From assembly GCF_015521605.1 (NCBI RefSeq), contig NZ_WANV01000033.1, positions 31,807-95,806 of the forward strand: a stretch of DNA of 64,000 bases, read 5' to 3'. Every line of letters starts with the position of its first letter. Within the stretch, counting starts at the first letter, position 1. The position numbers and the translations under genes were made by a program. The notes beneath the pieces were generated by a model. That model was not told the origin of the DNA. It did no database searches and was given only the letters and a program-made list of their open reading frames with translations. Shown one piece after another: positions 30,503 through 39,020 of this stretch. The stretch is from Thermococcus sp. (GTDB lineage: Archaea > Methanobacteriota_B > Thermococci > Thermococcales > Thermococcaceae).

Positions 30503-31375
30503 ATGAGAACCCTGATAATCATCCCCGCCTACAACGAGGAACTGACTATCGGGTCAGTCGTGGCCCTGGCCAGGAAGTACGGTGATGTTTTGGTAGTTGA
30601 CGATGGAAGCAGTGATAGAACGTCCGAAATAGCCCAGAAGGCCGGGGCGGTTCTTATACGGCACGATTCCAACAGGGGAAAGGGCGCTGCTCTGGGCACG
30701 GGATTCGAGTATGCCCTCAGCAAAAACTATGATGTGGTCGTCACCATGGATGGGGACGGCCAGCACAATCCTGATGAGATACCCTTAATTTTGGAACCCA
30801 TTGTCAGGGGAGAGGCCGACCTCGTGATAGGGTCGAGGTACCTTAACGGGAGCAGAAAGAAGATACCGCTGTACCGGCGCATCGGTCTCTGGGTTCTTAA
30901 CAAAGGAACCCAGATGGCGGCGGAGGTCAATGTTGATTCTCAGAGCGGATTCCGGGCCATTACCCGCCGGGCGTTAAGGACCCTGAACCTTAACAGCACC
31001 GACTACTCGATAGAGACCGACATGGTTGTAAAGGCAAGGGACGCTGGGATACGGATCGCTGAAGTCCCCATAAACGTCCGCTACGATGTCCCCAAAAGGC
31101 ACAAGAAGAACCCCTTATCCCATGGGCTCGGTGTCCTGGCGAGCATCGTGGGGCTGATAGGGTACAGGCGGCCCCTGCTGCTCTTCAGTCTTTTAAGCCT
31201 CATTTCCTTCGTGGTTGCAGGCGTTCTGGCCTACTGGGCGCTGGAGCCGTACTACGCAGGCGGAAACGTCTATCTCACCCAGGCCATCGGCGCCGGAATT
31301 TTCACGATAATTGGGATACAACTGTTCATCGGCGGTCTTATGCTTAATGTGCTGGCAAAGATGGTGAGGGAGTGA
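30503..31375 (+). CDS. GT2 glycosyltransferase, dolichol-phosphate-sugar synthase type, with membrane tail
   Basis: The 290-aa protein resembles DPM1-type synthases that load a sugar on dolichol phosphate at the inner membrane face. The GT-A core begins TLIIIPAYNEELTIG, with DDGSSD near 35, MDGDGQHNPDEIP (DxD motif) near 89, and IGSRYLNGS plus the acceptor-region QSGFRAITRRAL. Two C-terminal membrane helices follow (LLLFSLLSLISFVVAGVLA and IGAGIFTIIGIQLFIGGLM). ATG 30503 is 25 nt after the TATA box; GTG 30494 is rejected on that spacing. It still has GC-rich codon use, unlike the genes that follow. Confidence 0.93.
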   Translation: MRTLIIIPAYNEELTIGSVVALARKYGDVLVVDDGSSDRTSEIAQKAGAVLIRHDSNRGKGAALGTGFEYALSKNYDVVVTMDGDGQHNPDEIPLILEPIVRGEADLVIGSRYLNGSRKKIPLYRRIGLWVLNKGTQMAAEVNVDSQSGFRAITRRALRTLNLNSTDYSIETDMVVKARDAGIRIAEVPINVRYDVPKRHKKNPLSHGLGVLASIVGLIGYRRPLLLFSLLSLISFVVAGVLAYWALEPYYAGGNVYLTQAIGAGIFTIIGIQLFIGGLMLNVLAKMVRE

Positions 31376-31378
31376 GAT

Positions 31379-32377
31379 ATGAGTCTTTCAAATAAGGCGA
31401 GCGTAATTATAGTCACGTACAACCACAAAAAATACATGACGGACTGTTTAACTTCCGTTCTGGGCAATGACCCGTTAGAGGTTATCGTTGTTGACAATGG
31501 CTCCACGGATGGAACTCCTGAATTCATCGAAGAGAATTTCCCAGAGGTTAAGGTCATAAGGAGTCCAAAGAATATGGGATATGGGGGAGGGAATAATTTG
31601 GGGGTTGTGCATGCAAGGGGAGAATATGTTGTAATTTTAAATCCGGATACTAAAGTTGGAAAAAACTGGCTTGAAGAGCTTTTAAAACCCTTGGGAAAAG
31701 AAGAAAAACTAATTACTACACCAAAGATTTTGACATATGATGGCTCTAAAATAAATACCTGTGGCAACATAGATCACTTTACTGGACTAACATTTACAAG
31801 GGGCCTAAATGAAAGTCCTGAAAAGTTTGATAGATTTGAATACTTAAGTGGTTTGTCTGGAGCTTGTTTTGCTATGAGAAGAACGGACTATCTAGAGCTT
31901 GGGGGTTTTGATGAAAACTTTTTAACATACATGGAAGATGCGGAATTTTCTTGGAGGGCTCATGCTGAGGGATTTAAGATTTTGTATGTGCCAACTTCAA
32001 TAGTATATCATGATTATGAGCTTAGAGTTCCCCCCCAAAAAATTTATCATCTTGAAAAAGGAAGGTATATAGTTTTAAGGAAGTACCTAAGCTGGAAGGA
32101 GCTTTTGCTAATGCTACCCTCATTGTTGGCAACTGAAATACTGACATGGGGCTACTCACTTTTAAATGGGGTTGAGGGGGTTAGGTTCAAGATTAAAGGA
32201 TTAAAAGATGGAATTACCGCAAAAGTTGAAAAAACAGAATGTAATAGAAAAAAACTATTAAAAAGCCTGGATTGGAAAATCCCTGAGGAGCAGTTAAGCT
32301 ATAATACAATTGACAGAACTATAAAAAAAGTTGTAAATTTTATTTACTGGGTAAATTACAGGGTGATAGCGAAATGA
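31379..32377 (+). CDS. GT2 glycosyltransferase, WbbL/rhamnosyltransferase-like
   Basis: The 332-aa protein has the GT-A core ASVIIVTYNHKKYMTDCLTS, VVDNGSTDGTP, NMGYGGGNNLGVVHARGEYVVILNPDT (DxD equivalent), and GGFDENFLTYMEDAEFSWRAHAEGF, the acceptor-side ED motif of bacterial rhamnosyltransferases. It probably adds a sugar to a lipid-linked glycan. The sequence turns AT-rich from about 31,580 onward within this gene. Its stop overlaps the next start by ATGA. Confidence 0.92.
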   Translation: MSLSNKASVIIVTYNHKKYMTDCLTSVLGNDPLEVIVVDNGSTDGTPEFIEENFPEVKVIRSPKNMGYGGGNNLGVVHARGEYVVILNPDTKVGKNWLEELLKPLGKEEKLITTPKILTYDGSKINTCGNIDHFTGLTFTRGLNESPEKFDRFEYLSGLSGACFAMRRTDYLELGGFDENFLTYMEDAEFSWRAHAEGFKILYVPTSIVYHDYELRVPPQKIYHLEKGRYIVLRKYLSWKELLLMLPSLLATEILTWGYSLLNGVEGVRFKIKGLKDGITAKVEKTECNRKKLLKSLDWKIPEEQLSYNTIDRTIKKVVNFIYWVNYRVIAK

Positions 32378-33348
32378 AAATTGCTCTAGTTTGCTCTCAC
32401 GGAGGACATCTTACGGAAATGCTTTATCTGATGGATACCTTTAAGGGCCATGATGTGTTTTTCATAACGTATGATCATCCAAGAACAAGAGCTTTGTCGT
32501 ATAGAAAATACTTATTTCCAAACTTCGGAGAGAATCCTTCTAGGATTATAACTAATTTGCCAAAAATGGTAAAGATCATGTTAAAAGAGAAACCTGACCT
32601 CGTACTCAGTAATGGGGCTGAAATTGCGATTCCATTCTTCTATTTGGGGAAAATTTTTGGAATAAAAACGATCTTCATAGAATGCTATACAAGAATTGAT
32701 GAACCGACTCTAACTGGTAAGATTGTTTATCCTATTTCGGATTATTTCTTTGTCTTGTGGCCAGAAATGCTTCGACACTATGGAAAGAAAGCAAGATATG
32801 TGGGGGGACTGTTTAAAAAATCTAAGAGGAGGGTTAATCTTAAAGAAAAGAAAAATCAAATTTTTGTGATAACTGGAACTCATTACTTAGGCTTTGAGAG
32901 GTTGGTAAAAGCTGTTGATAAGATTGCTGAAAAAATTGGATATGCCGTAATAATTCAGCTGGGAAACACTTCTTACAAACCCAGAAATGCAAAGTATTAT
33001 GCTTTTATGGATTATGAGGATATGAAGAAAATAATGAGAGAAGCTAAAATCATTATAACCCACGGCGCAATAAGTTTAATAGATGCATTAATTTCAGGAG
33101 GTTATGTCATATCTTTTCCAAGACTAAAACAGTTTGGTGAGGTTATAAGTGATCATCAATTAATTTTTTCAAGGAAACTTGAAAAGGAGGGATTAGTAGA
33201 GGTCGCTACTAATGAAAAAGAGCTGTGGGACCTATTAGCTAAGTTATTATTAAAGCCAAAAAGAAAGAGTTTATCTTCAATTGTCATAAACAGGAGAATT
33301 GTTAATATCTTAAAAGAAATATTGAGGTGTGACCAATGGGAAGATTGA
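32374..33348 (+). CDS. Fused Alg14/Alg13-like (PssD/PssE-type) glycosyltransferase
   Basis: The 324-aa protein joins two halves that are usually separate. Residues 1-150 resemble Alg14/PssD: MKIALVCSHGGHLTEMLYLM and LVLSNGAEIAIPFFYLGKIFGIKTIFIEC. Residues 165-320 resemble the Alg13/PssE GT28 domain: FVITGTHYLGFERLV, EDMKKIMREAKIIITHGAISLIDALISGG and VISFPRLKQFGE. Such pairs transfer GlcNAc or glucuronic acid onto a lipid-linked sugar at the membrane. The ATGA overlap with the previous gene and AT-rich codons place it in the acquired glycan cluster. Donor and acceptor are unknown. Confidence 0.87.
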   Translation: MKIALVCSHGGHLTEMLYLMDTFKGHDVFFITYDHPRTRALSYRKYLFPNFGENPSRIITNLPKMVKIMLKEKPDLVLSNGAEIAIPFFYLGKIFGIKTIFIECYTRIDEPTLTGKIVYPISDYFFVLWPEMLRHYGKKARYVGGLFKKSKRRVNLKEKKNQIFVITGTHYLGFERLVKAVDKIAEKIGYAVIIQLGNTSYKPRNAKYYAFMDYEDMKKIMREAKIIITHGAISLIDALISGGYVISFPRLKQFGEVISDHQLIFSRKLEKEGLVEVATNEKELWDLLAKLLLKPKRKSLSSIVINRRIVNILKEILRCDQWED

Positions 33349-34496
33349 AAATTTCCGTGATAATCCCTACAAGAAATAGAGTGTTGCACCTAAAACGGTT
33401 ATTAAAAAATATAAATAATCAAACTAGGGTTCCGGATGAGGTTATAGTAATTGGGCATATAGAGGATACAAAAACGAAGAATTTCCTTTTAGGTCTTGAT
33501 AAGAACCGGTTTAAATTTAATTTAAAATTTCATTTTGCCAAGGGAGGTTCTTCGAAGTCAAGGAATATAGCAATTTCCTTGAGTGAAGGAGATGTTCTGG
33601 TATTTTTAGATGATGATGTTATATTGGAAAAAGACTATGTCAAAAATATTGAGAAAATATTTATTTCTTGCCCTGAAGTTAAGATAATAACAGGATATAC
33701 TTTTGATATAATAGATTTAGTAACCCCGTGGATTGTTAAAAAGGGAGATATTAAATATATTTGGGAGAATGGGGATGATGAGTTCATTAAGGTAATACTG
33801 AAAGAAATAGAACTAAGGTATCCAGATAAAATTGGTATTTTCGAGAAAAAGGTGAGAGAAATTTATTTCTGGCATCTATTGAAAACCTTTAGGAATATCA
33901 TTAAATCAATATTCCTATGGGAGTCACCATTTAAGGGAAAAATTCTGGCTTCTGGATATCGAAGTGAGTTCCCAGAAATCTCGAAGATAGAAGAAAGAGG
34001 GGGATTAATAGAAGTAGAATGGATTCAGGGAAATAATTTCGCAGGAATTAGAGAGGTATTTAAGAACTTTAAGTTCAACGAAGAGCTTGAGAGACTCCAC
34101 AGTTATGCTCTGAATGAAGACTTGGAATGGTCAGCACGGGTTTCAAAAAAATATAGAGTGTATCTCACATCCCACGCCAGACTAGTCCATCTAAGAGCGT
34201 CAATAGGGAATAGAATAGATCATAGAGTAAGATTAAAATCCCTAGTTATCAGCACTTATTACATTGCTAACATTAAAGGAAAAGGAAGTAAAATAGCACA
34301 TCTGTGGGCGACCTTTGGGTTGCTACTGGGTAGTATGGCCCATATAATTATAAATCCAATAAGAGCAATTGATGAGATCAAAGCAGTACTAGAAGGATTG
34401 AATGAAGTAAGGAGCAGCTATAAGAAGAATAGATATACAAAGAAAGAGACGGACTCGGATAGAAATAAAGGCTCTACTAAAGGTGTGAAAATATGA
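33336..34496 (+). CDS. GT2 family glycosyltransferase
   Basis: The 386-aa protein starts KISVIIPTRNRVLHLKRLL and keeps the GT-A signatures GGSSKSRNIAISLSEGDVLVFLDDDV (DDD), then WIQGNNFAGIREVFK and ERLHSYALNEDLEWSARVSKKY (ED motif). A C-terminal hydrophobic segment (GLLLGSMAHIIINPIRAI) may attach it to the membrane. It overlaps both the preceding and following genes by a few bases. Sugar specificity cannot be inferred. Confidence 0.88.
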   Translation: MGRLKISVIIPTRNRVLHLKRLLKNINNQTRVPDEVIVIGHIEDTKTKNFLLGLDKNRFKFNLKFHFAKGGSSKSRNIAISLSEGDVLVFLDDDVILEKDYVKNIEKIFISCPEVKIITGYTFDIIDLVTPWIVKKGDIKYIWENGDDEFIKVILKEIELRYPDKIGIFEKKVREIYFWHLLKTFRNIIKSIFLWESPFKGKILASGYRSEFPEISKIEERGGLIEVEWIQGNNFAGIREVFKNFKFNEELERLHSYALNEDLEWSARVSKKYRVYLTSHARLVHLRASIGNRIDHRVRLKSLVISTYYIANIKGKGSKIAHLWATFGLLLGSMAHIIINPIRAIDEIKAVLEGLNEVRSSYKKNRYTKKETDSDRNKGSTKGVKI

Positions 34497-36199
34497 AAAA
34501 CACAAATAATATACTCCCAAAAATATTGCCTTTATCTGTGGTAGGAGACGACATAAACATTACTGTAAAAAGCTTGTTAATCTTAGGAATAGCCTTAGTT
34601 AATTATGTCCTGCTCTTTGGAAGGCTCAAGATTGGAACTTATGGTGGAGTATATTCATATGGGATTACAGGGCTTTTCTCTATAGCACTTGTCTTGTTGA
34701 CAATTTTTCTAGGGATATATACCAAAAAAACACTCAAATATTCATATATTGCCATTTTCTATTTAGTGTTACTCTTTTTTGTTCCGCAGATATTTGCAAA
34801 TCTCCCAATATTTCCTTATGTATACCGAATTTATGGCCATATTGATTATATCCTTCACACAGGTCACATACATCCTGAAGCTCCAAGATTGGGTTATCAA
34901 ACTTGGCCTGGGGCTATGTTCTTAGGAGTCATATTGGTGATAATATCAAAAATTGGCCTGTATACTCTTTTAACTCTCCCTGTTCTTTCCTATTTGATTA
35001 ATGTGCCCATTTTCTATCTCTTATTAAAGGATCTGACAAAAGATCAAAGAAAAGCAGTTATAGGAGTGTTATTTTGGATAACCGCGGGCTATGGGTTTGG
35101 ATGGTTTGTACCTGGAGTATTAGCAACTTATTTGGAGATGGTAGGGATTTATGTATTATTTAAACTCTACTCAGGAAAATTAAAAATAAACAAGAATTTT
35201 TCAGAGTTCTGGGGTATTTTAATGTTGCTAACTTTGACTTTGATCTTTACCCACTTATTGACAAGTATCTTCTGGGCCATCACAATAATGATTTTTTTAA
35301 TTTTGTCAGTAGTTACTAATGACAAAAAAATTCAAACATTGAATATGGTTCTCCTGACAATTTTCATAATTCTAGAATTTTACTGGATATTCACTCATAC
35401 GTATGCACTTTATCTGTTTAAGTCAAGAGTGAGGTATCTCCTAGCATTATTTTCAGGTGCTCTTAAAGCTACTGATAAATGGACTAGTGTTGCTCAGACA
35501 GGATTAACACAGCATGCTGAGATATTGAGAATTAAGGCTTACTTTATGTATTCCATAGTTGGAGCAAGTTTAGCTGGAATGTTGATTGTAATTGCTGGGT
35601 CTCTAAAAAAACTCATTAAAACAAGAAAAATCGATAGGATAGTGCTCCTTTTAGTGCTCCTTTTGATTTTCTATAGTATTGGGGTATCAACAATAGCTGG
35701 AAGTTATAGTGGAGAAATTCCGTCAAGACTGTTTGGAGGGAGTAAATATATTTTTGTGATTTTTTTTACATTGGCGCTTAAAAATCCAAAATTTGGAAGA
35801 GCAGCCATTATGGTACTATTTATCTTCTCATACTTGCATGTACTGTGTACTTATGGCAATATGGCTTATGATTATGTGGCGCCTAATGAGATTACTGGAA
35901 TGTATTATACCTCAACAAATATTCAATCAAAGTTTTATACAATCCCAGATGCATTGTGGGATATGGAATATTTAAAAAAAGATGAACAATATATTCTACC
36001 TATAACCCTGCTCTTAAAAAATGACAATATAACAGGGGGCATTGTTGTAGTGTCTTCCAGAAGAATCGACGGGTATAGGTTCTTTACGGGAAAAGAGCTT
36101 GGTCTGACATCAATACGAATAAAAAGTTCAAAAATATATTGTTCAGATAACCAATATACGAATGTTCCAAGCAAATTTGAGATATATTATTGGGGGTGA
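34493..36199 (+). CDS. Polytopic membrane protein, glycan polymerase or GT-C-like
   Basis: The 568-aa protein has 12 or more membrane helices. A hydrophilic loop after the fourth or so reads YGHIDYILHTGHIHPEAPRLG then TWPGAMFLG. Loops with HxDY and WPG residues occur in archaeal GT-C transferases and Wzy-like polymerases. A C-terminal soluble part of about 120 residues follows. No definite family is assigned. It overlaps the previous stop by ATGA. It may polymerise the repeat unit or add a sugar from dolichol phosphate on the outer face. Confidence 0.75.
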   Translation: MKNTNNILPKILPLSVVGDDINITVKSLLILGIALVNYVLLFGRLKIGTYGGVYSYGITGLFSIALVLLTIFLGIYTKKTLKYSYIAIFYLVLLFFVPQIFANLPIFPYVYRIYGHIDYILHTGHIHPEAPRLGYQTWPGAMFLGVILVIISKIGLYTLLTLPVLSYLINVPIFYLLLKDLTKDQRKAVIGVLFWITAGYGFGWFVPGVLATYLEMVGIYVLFKLYSGKLKINKNFSEFWGILMLLTLTLIFTHLLTSIFWAITIMIFLILSVVTNDKKIQTLNMVLLTIFIILEFYWIFTHTYALYLFKSRVRYLLALFSGALKATDKWTSVAQTGLTQHAEILRIKAYFMYSIVGASLAGMLIVIAGSLKKLIKTRKIDRIVLLLVLLLIFYSIGVSTIAGSYSGEIPSRLFGGSKYIFVIFFTLALKNPKFGRAAIMVLFIFSYLHVLCTYGNMAYDYVAPNEITGMYYTSTNIQSKFYTIPDALWDMEYLKKDEQYILPITLLLKNDNITGGIVVVSSRRIDGYRFFTGKELGLTSIRIKSSKIYCSDNQYTNVPSKFEIYYWG

Positions 36200-36203
36200 C
36201 ACT

Positions 36204-37130
36204 ATGGGGATACAATCAAAGATCACAAGACTCAGAAATAATTGGAGAAATTTAAGAACTAGACAATTTTGGGAGGATGTGCTTATATATTATTTGTCAA
36301 AAATTATTTATCCACAAAATAAAGGGGTGTTTATAATTGAAGAAGAATGGGACAACCTAATTATCTTAGACGCATGCAGATATGATAGTTTCAAAGAAGA
36401 ATTTGAAAAAAGAAATATGAAGGGCAAATTAACATACAAGATATCCAGAGGTTCGGGAACACCCGAATTTCTTGTTGAAAATTTTGGAAATAGAAAATTT
36501 GATGATATAATTTATATCACTGCTAACCCCTATGTTGATCTTCTATTGCAAGGACGGTTTTATAAGATAATTTCAGTCTGGAAGGATGGATGGAGTGAGG
36601 AGTATAATACAGTCTTACCCTCAACTATGTATGAGTACACATTGGACGCTTTAGTTAAATATCCTGATAAAAGATTTATAATACACTTTATGCAACCACA
36701 TTATCCATTCATATCCTTAAAAGTTGAGGGAGATACTGGGATAAAACACCAGAGAGAAGCGACTTTAGCAGGGGAAACTGTATGGCAAGATATTACAATT
36801 TGGGGACTGATGAAAGCGGGGATTGTGTCTTTTGAAGATGTGATAAAAGGTTACAAAGAAAACTTAAGTTTAGCTTTAGATTATGTAGAAAAACTTGTGG
36901 ATATACTTCCGGGGACGACAGTAATTACTGCTGACCATGGAGAAGCGTTCGGGGAAAAGTTACATCCATTAATTCCTATCAGGGTTTATGGTCATTACAA
37001 TGGAGTTAGGATAGAACCTCTAATAAAGGTTCCTTGGCTTGTAGTTGATGAAAAAGACAAGATACTAAAGAAACCTGAAAAGTTGAAGATAAAGCAAGCA
37101 ATAAAAAAATTAAATAATAAAACAAAGTAG
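36204..37130 (+). CDS. Alkaline-phosphatase/sulfatase superfamily protein
   Basis: The 308-aa protein starts MGIQSKITRLRNNWRN. A core pattern near residues 48-60 (WDNLIILDACRYDSF) resembles the metal-binding Asp and nucleophile region of AP-superfamily enzymes. Later PHYPF and, near 250, VITADHGEAFGEKL supply the metal-binding DHG. This short form lacks a signal peptide and membrane helices. GGGGGTGAC precedes ATG 36204. In glycan loci such enzymes may transfer or remove phosphoglycerol, phosphoethanolamine or sulfate; the actual reaction is unknown. Confidence 0.83.
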   Translation: MGIQSKITRLRNNWRNLRTRQFWEDVLIYYLSKIIYPQNKGVFIIEEEWDNLIILDACRYDSFKEEFEKRNMKGKLTYKISRGSGTPEFLVENFGNRKFDDIIYITANPYVDLLLQGRFYKIISVWKDGWSEEYNTVLPSTMYEYTLDALVKYPDKRFIIHFMQPHYPFISLKVEGDTGIKHQREATLAGETVWQDITIWGLMKAGIVSFEDVIKGYKENLSLALDYVEKLVDILPGTTVITADHGEAFGEKLHPLIPIRVYGHYNGVRIEPLIKVPWLVVDEKDKILKKPEKLKIKQAIKKLNNKTK

Positions 37131-37141
37131 GAGTGATTGTA

Positions 37142-37981
37142 ATGAACTTTGGAAAAAAACAAATTTCTGTTGTCATGTGTGTAAAAAACAGAGAAAATGA
37201 AATAGAGAGAGCTCTAAAGTCAGTAAAAAAGCAAAAAGGAGTATTAGAGATAATAATTGTTGATGGGAATTCTACAGATAGAACAATTGAAATAGCAAGG
37301 AGATATGCAGATAAGATATATTCAGACAAAGGAAAAGGATTAGCATTTGCAAGACAGCTTGGAGCTGAAAAAGCTAGGGGAGAGTATATAGCGTATATAG
37401 ACTCGGATACAGAACTTCCAAAGGACGACTTACTAATCAGAATGATTGAAGAAATGGAAAAACATGGTTGGGTTGCTATACATGCTCAGTTGGTAAATCC
37501 AAGAAAAAACAAAACACTATGGGAATACTGTGAGGATATGCACTTAGAAACTAGATTTAATAAACCTGGCGAGAGGAAGTATATTGGAACTATTGTGTGT
37601 ATTGTAAAAAGGGATATTGTTTTAAAGTACCATTTTGATCCATTTATGAAATATGCAGCTGAAGATACAGAATTTTGGAGTAGAGTTGGACAGGAACATA
37701 AATTTGGCATTTCAAGGCATGTTGCTTTTCATTATCATCGAGCATCATTTAATGACTTTGTAAAGCAAAGAATTTGGTATGGAAAAGGAAATGCAAGAGC
37801 CATAGCTAAACATAACGCCTGGAAATTGTTGTTTGTTCCTTTGGGGATAATGGCTTATGGAATTTTTCAGGCACTCAGATGTAGAAAATGTATAAAGTGT
37901 ATTCCTTATTATTTGGTCTGGGGTATTGCATTGTTATATGGGACTATCACTGGACTTGTTGAGGTATGGGGGGAGAGATAA
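37142..37981 (+). CDS. GT2 family glycosyltransferase
   Basis: The 279-aa protein has ISVVMCVKNRENEIERALKS, DGNSTDRTIEIARRY, FARQLGAEKARGEYIAYIDSDTELP (DxD) and KYAAEDTEFWSRVG (ED motif), then a hydrophobic C-terminal tail with CRKCIKC. GGAGTGA lies 6 nt before ATG 37142. It is the last gene of the co-directional glycan operon. The 3' end overlaps the convergent GT2 gene by 35 bp. Confidence 0.9.
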   Translation: MNFGKKQISVVMCVKNRENEIERALKSVKKQKGVLEIIIVDGNSTDRTIEIARRYADKIYSDKGKGLAFARQLGAEKARGEYIAYIDSDTELPKDDLLIRMIEEMEKHGWVAIHAQLVNPRKNKTLWEYCEDMHLETRFNKPGERKYIGTIVCIVKRDIVLKYHFDPFMKYAAEDTEFWSRVGQEHKFGISRHVAFHYHRASFNDFVKQRIWYGKGNARAIAKHNAWKLLFVPLGIMAYGIFQALRCRKCIKCIPYYLVWGIALLYGTITGLVEVWGER

Positions 37982-38942
37982 CATATCTCATTTTACAATT
38001 TATACCATCGAGTAATCCTTTAACTGCCATAGATGCGTGCTTGATTTTGCCTTTTAGGCTAAATTTTGCAATAATTAGTAGGAGATTTCCCAAAAATTTT
38101 GTTAGCTTTAAGTACCCTAAATTGTTTTTTGTTAAAAAGTAATATTCATTTCTTATTTTATAATAGAGAGCATAAGCTCTTTCTTTTGATATAGTTTCTT
38201 TGTGAAAAACTTTCGCATTTTGAGAATACTCTAAGCTAAATCCAGTAGTTGCGATACGATAGAGCAAATCAACTTCTTCTTGATACAGAAAATAATTTTC
38301 ATCAAATAGTCCGGTGTATCCTAATGGAATTACATTTATTAACAGTGCAGCTCCAAATAAATGTTTATATGTAATTTTGTTTTCTCCTTCTTTTAGGCCA
38401 TATGGGCTCCATAGCCTAAAATGGTTAGTATAACAGTAAATCCCTGGTCCTACAACGCCGATCTTTTTGTCGCCTTCGGCGACTTTAACGAGCTCTCTCA
38501 AAAAGTTTGGATCAACAACAGTATCATTATTTAGTAATAAAATATAATCAGGATTTAAAACACTCAATGCAAATTTAATCCCAACGTTGTTCCCACCAGC
38601 AAAGCCATAATTATCTTTGTTCTTAATCAAAATTATCCGTCTATTAGGATCAAATTTCTTGTAGGCCGGTCTATTAAACTCTCCCTGCTTTGCCTCGTCT
38701 TCAGTTATCTCAAAAACTTTAATTGGTTTGTTGTATGGATTGTATTCAAAAAACTTTGAATTGACTTCAAGCCTTCCTTCTGCGTACTCCTTTATCTTTT
38801 GAACAGAGTCATCCCTGGAGCCATTATCCACAACAATAACATCATAGTTGGGGTAGGTTATCCTATATAGTGATTCTAAACATTCTATCGTATCTTTCCA
38901 GCCGTTCCAGTTGACGATGATTATAGAAACATGGGGAGACAC
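37947..38942 (-). CDS. GT2 glycosyltransferase, rhamnosyltransferase-like
   Basis: The 331-aa protein has SIIIVNWNGWKDTIECLESL, VVDNGSRDDSV, NYGFAGGNNVGIKFAL, ILLLNNDTVVDPNFL (DxD) and GLFDENYFLYQEEVDLLYRI (the EEVD acceptor motif). A loop of about 45 residues (EYNPYNKPIKVFEITEDEA) inserted after the DNGS motif is unusual for the family. Start codons GTG 38942 or TTG 38945 are both possible; there is no ATG. A TATA-like CTTTTAAG near 38975 fits a leaderless mRNA. It is AT-rich like its neighbours and opposite in direction to the main operon. Confidence 0.88.
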   Translation of the reverse strand: MSPHVSIIIVNWNGWKDTIECLESLYRITYPNYDVIVVDNGSRDDSVQKIKEYAEGRLEVNSKFFEYNPYNKPIKVFEITEDEAKQGEFNRPAYKKFDPNRRIILIKNKDNYGFAGGNNVGIKFALSVLNPDYILLLNNDTVVDPNFLRELVKVAEGDKKIGVVGPGIYCYTNHFRLWSPYGLKEGENKITYKHLFGAALLINVIPLGYTGLFDENYFLYQEEVDLLYRIATTGFSLEYSQNAKVFHKETISKERAYALYYKIRNEYYFLTKNNLGYLKLTKFLGNLLLIIAKFSLKGKIKHASMAVKGLLDGINCKMRYVISPPIPQQVQ

Positions 38943-38971
38943 CAAATTACACCCAAAAATACCAAAGAGCT

Positions 38972-38987
38972 AAAAACTTAAAAGTTT
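38972..38987. promoter_or_regulatory. Shared bidirectional promoter element
   Basis: AAAACTTAAAAGTTTT is nearly palindromic and can serve as a TATA box on both strands. It lies about 30 nt before the minus-strand GT2 start and about 35-50 nt before ATG 39021, which has GGAGGCTGA upstream. No other element was seen in the 78-bp gap. Confidence 0.45.
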
Positions 38988-39020
38988 TATTCTTGATTTT
39001 ACCTCTTGGAGGCTGAGTGT

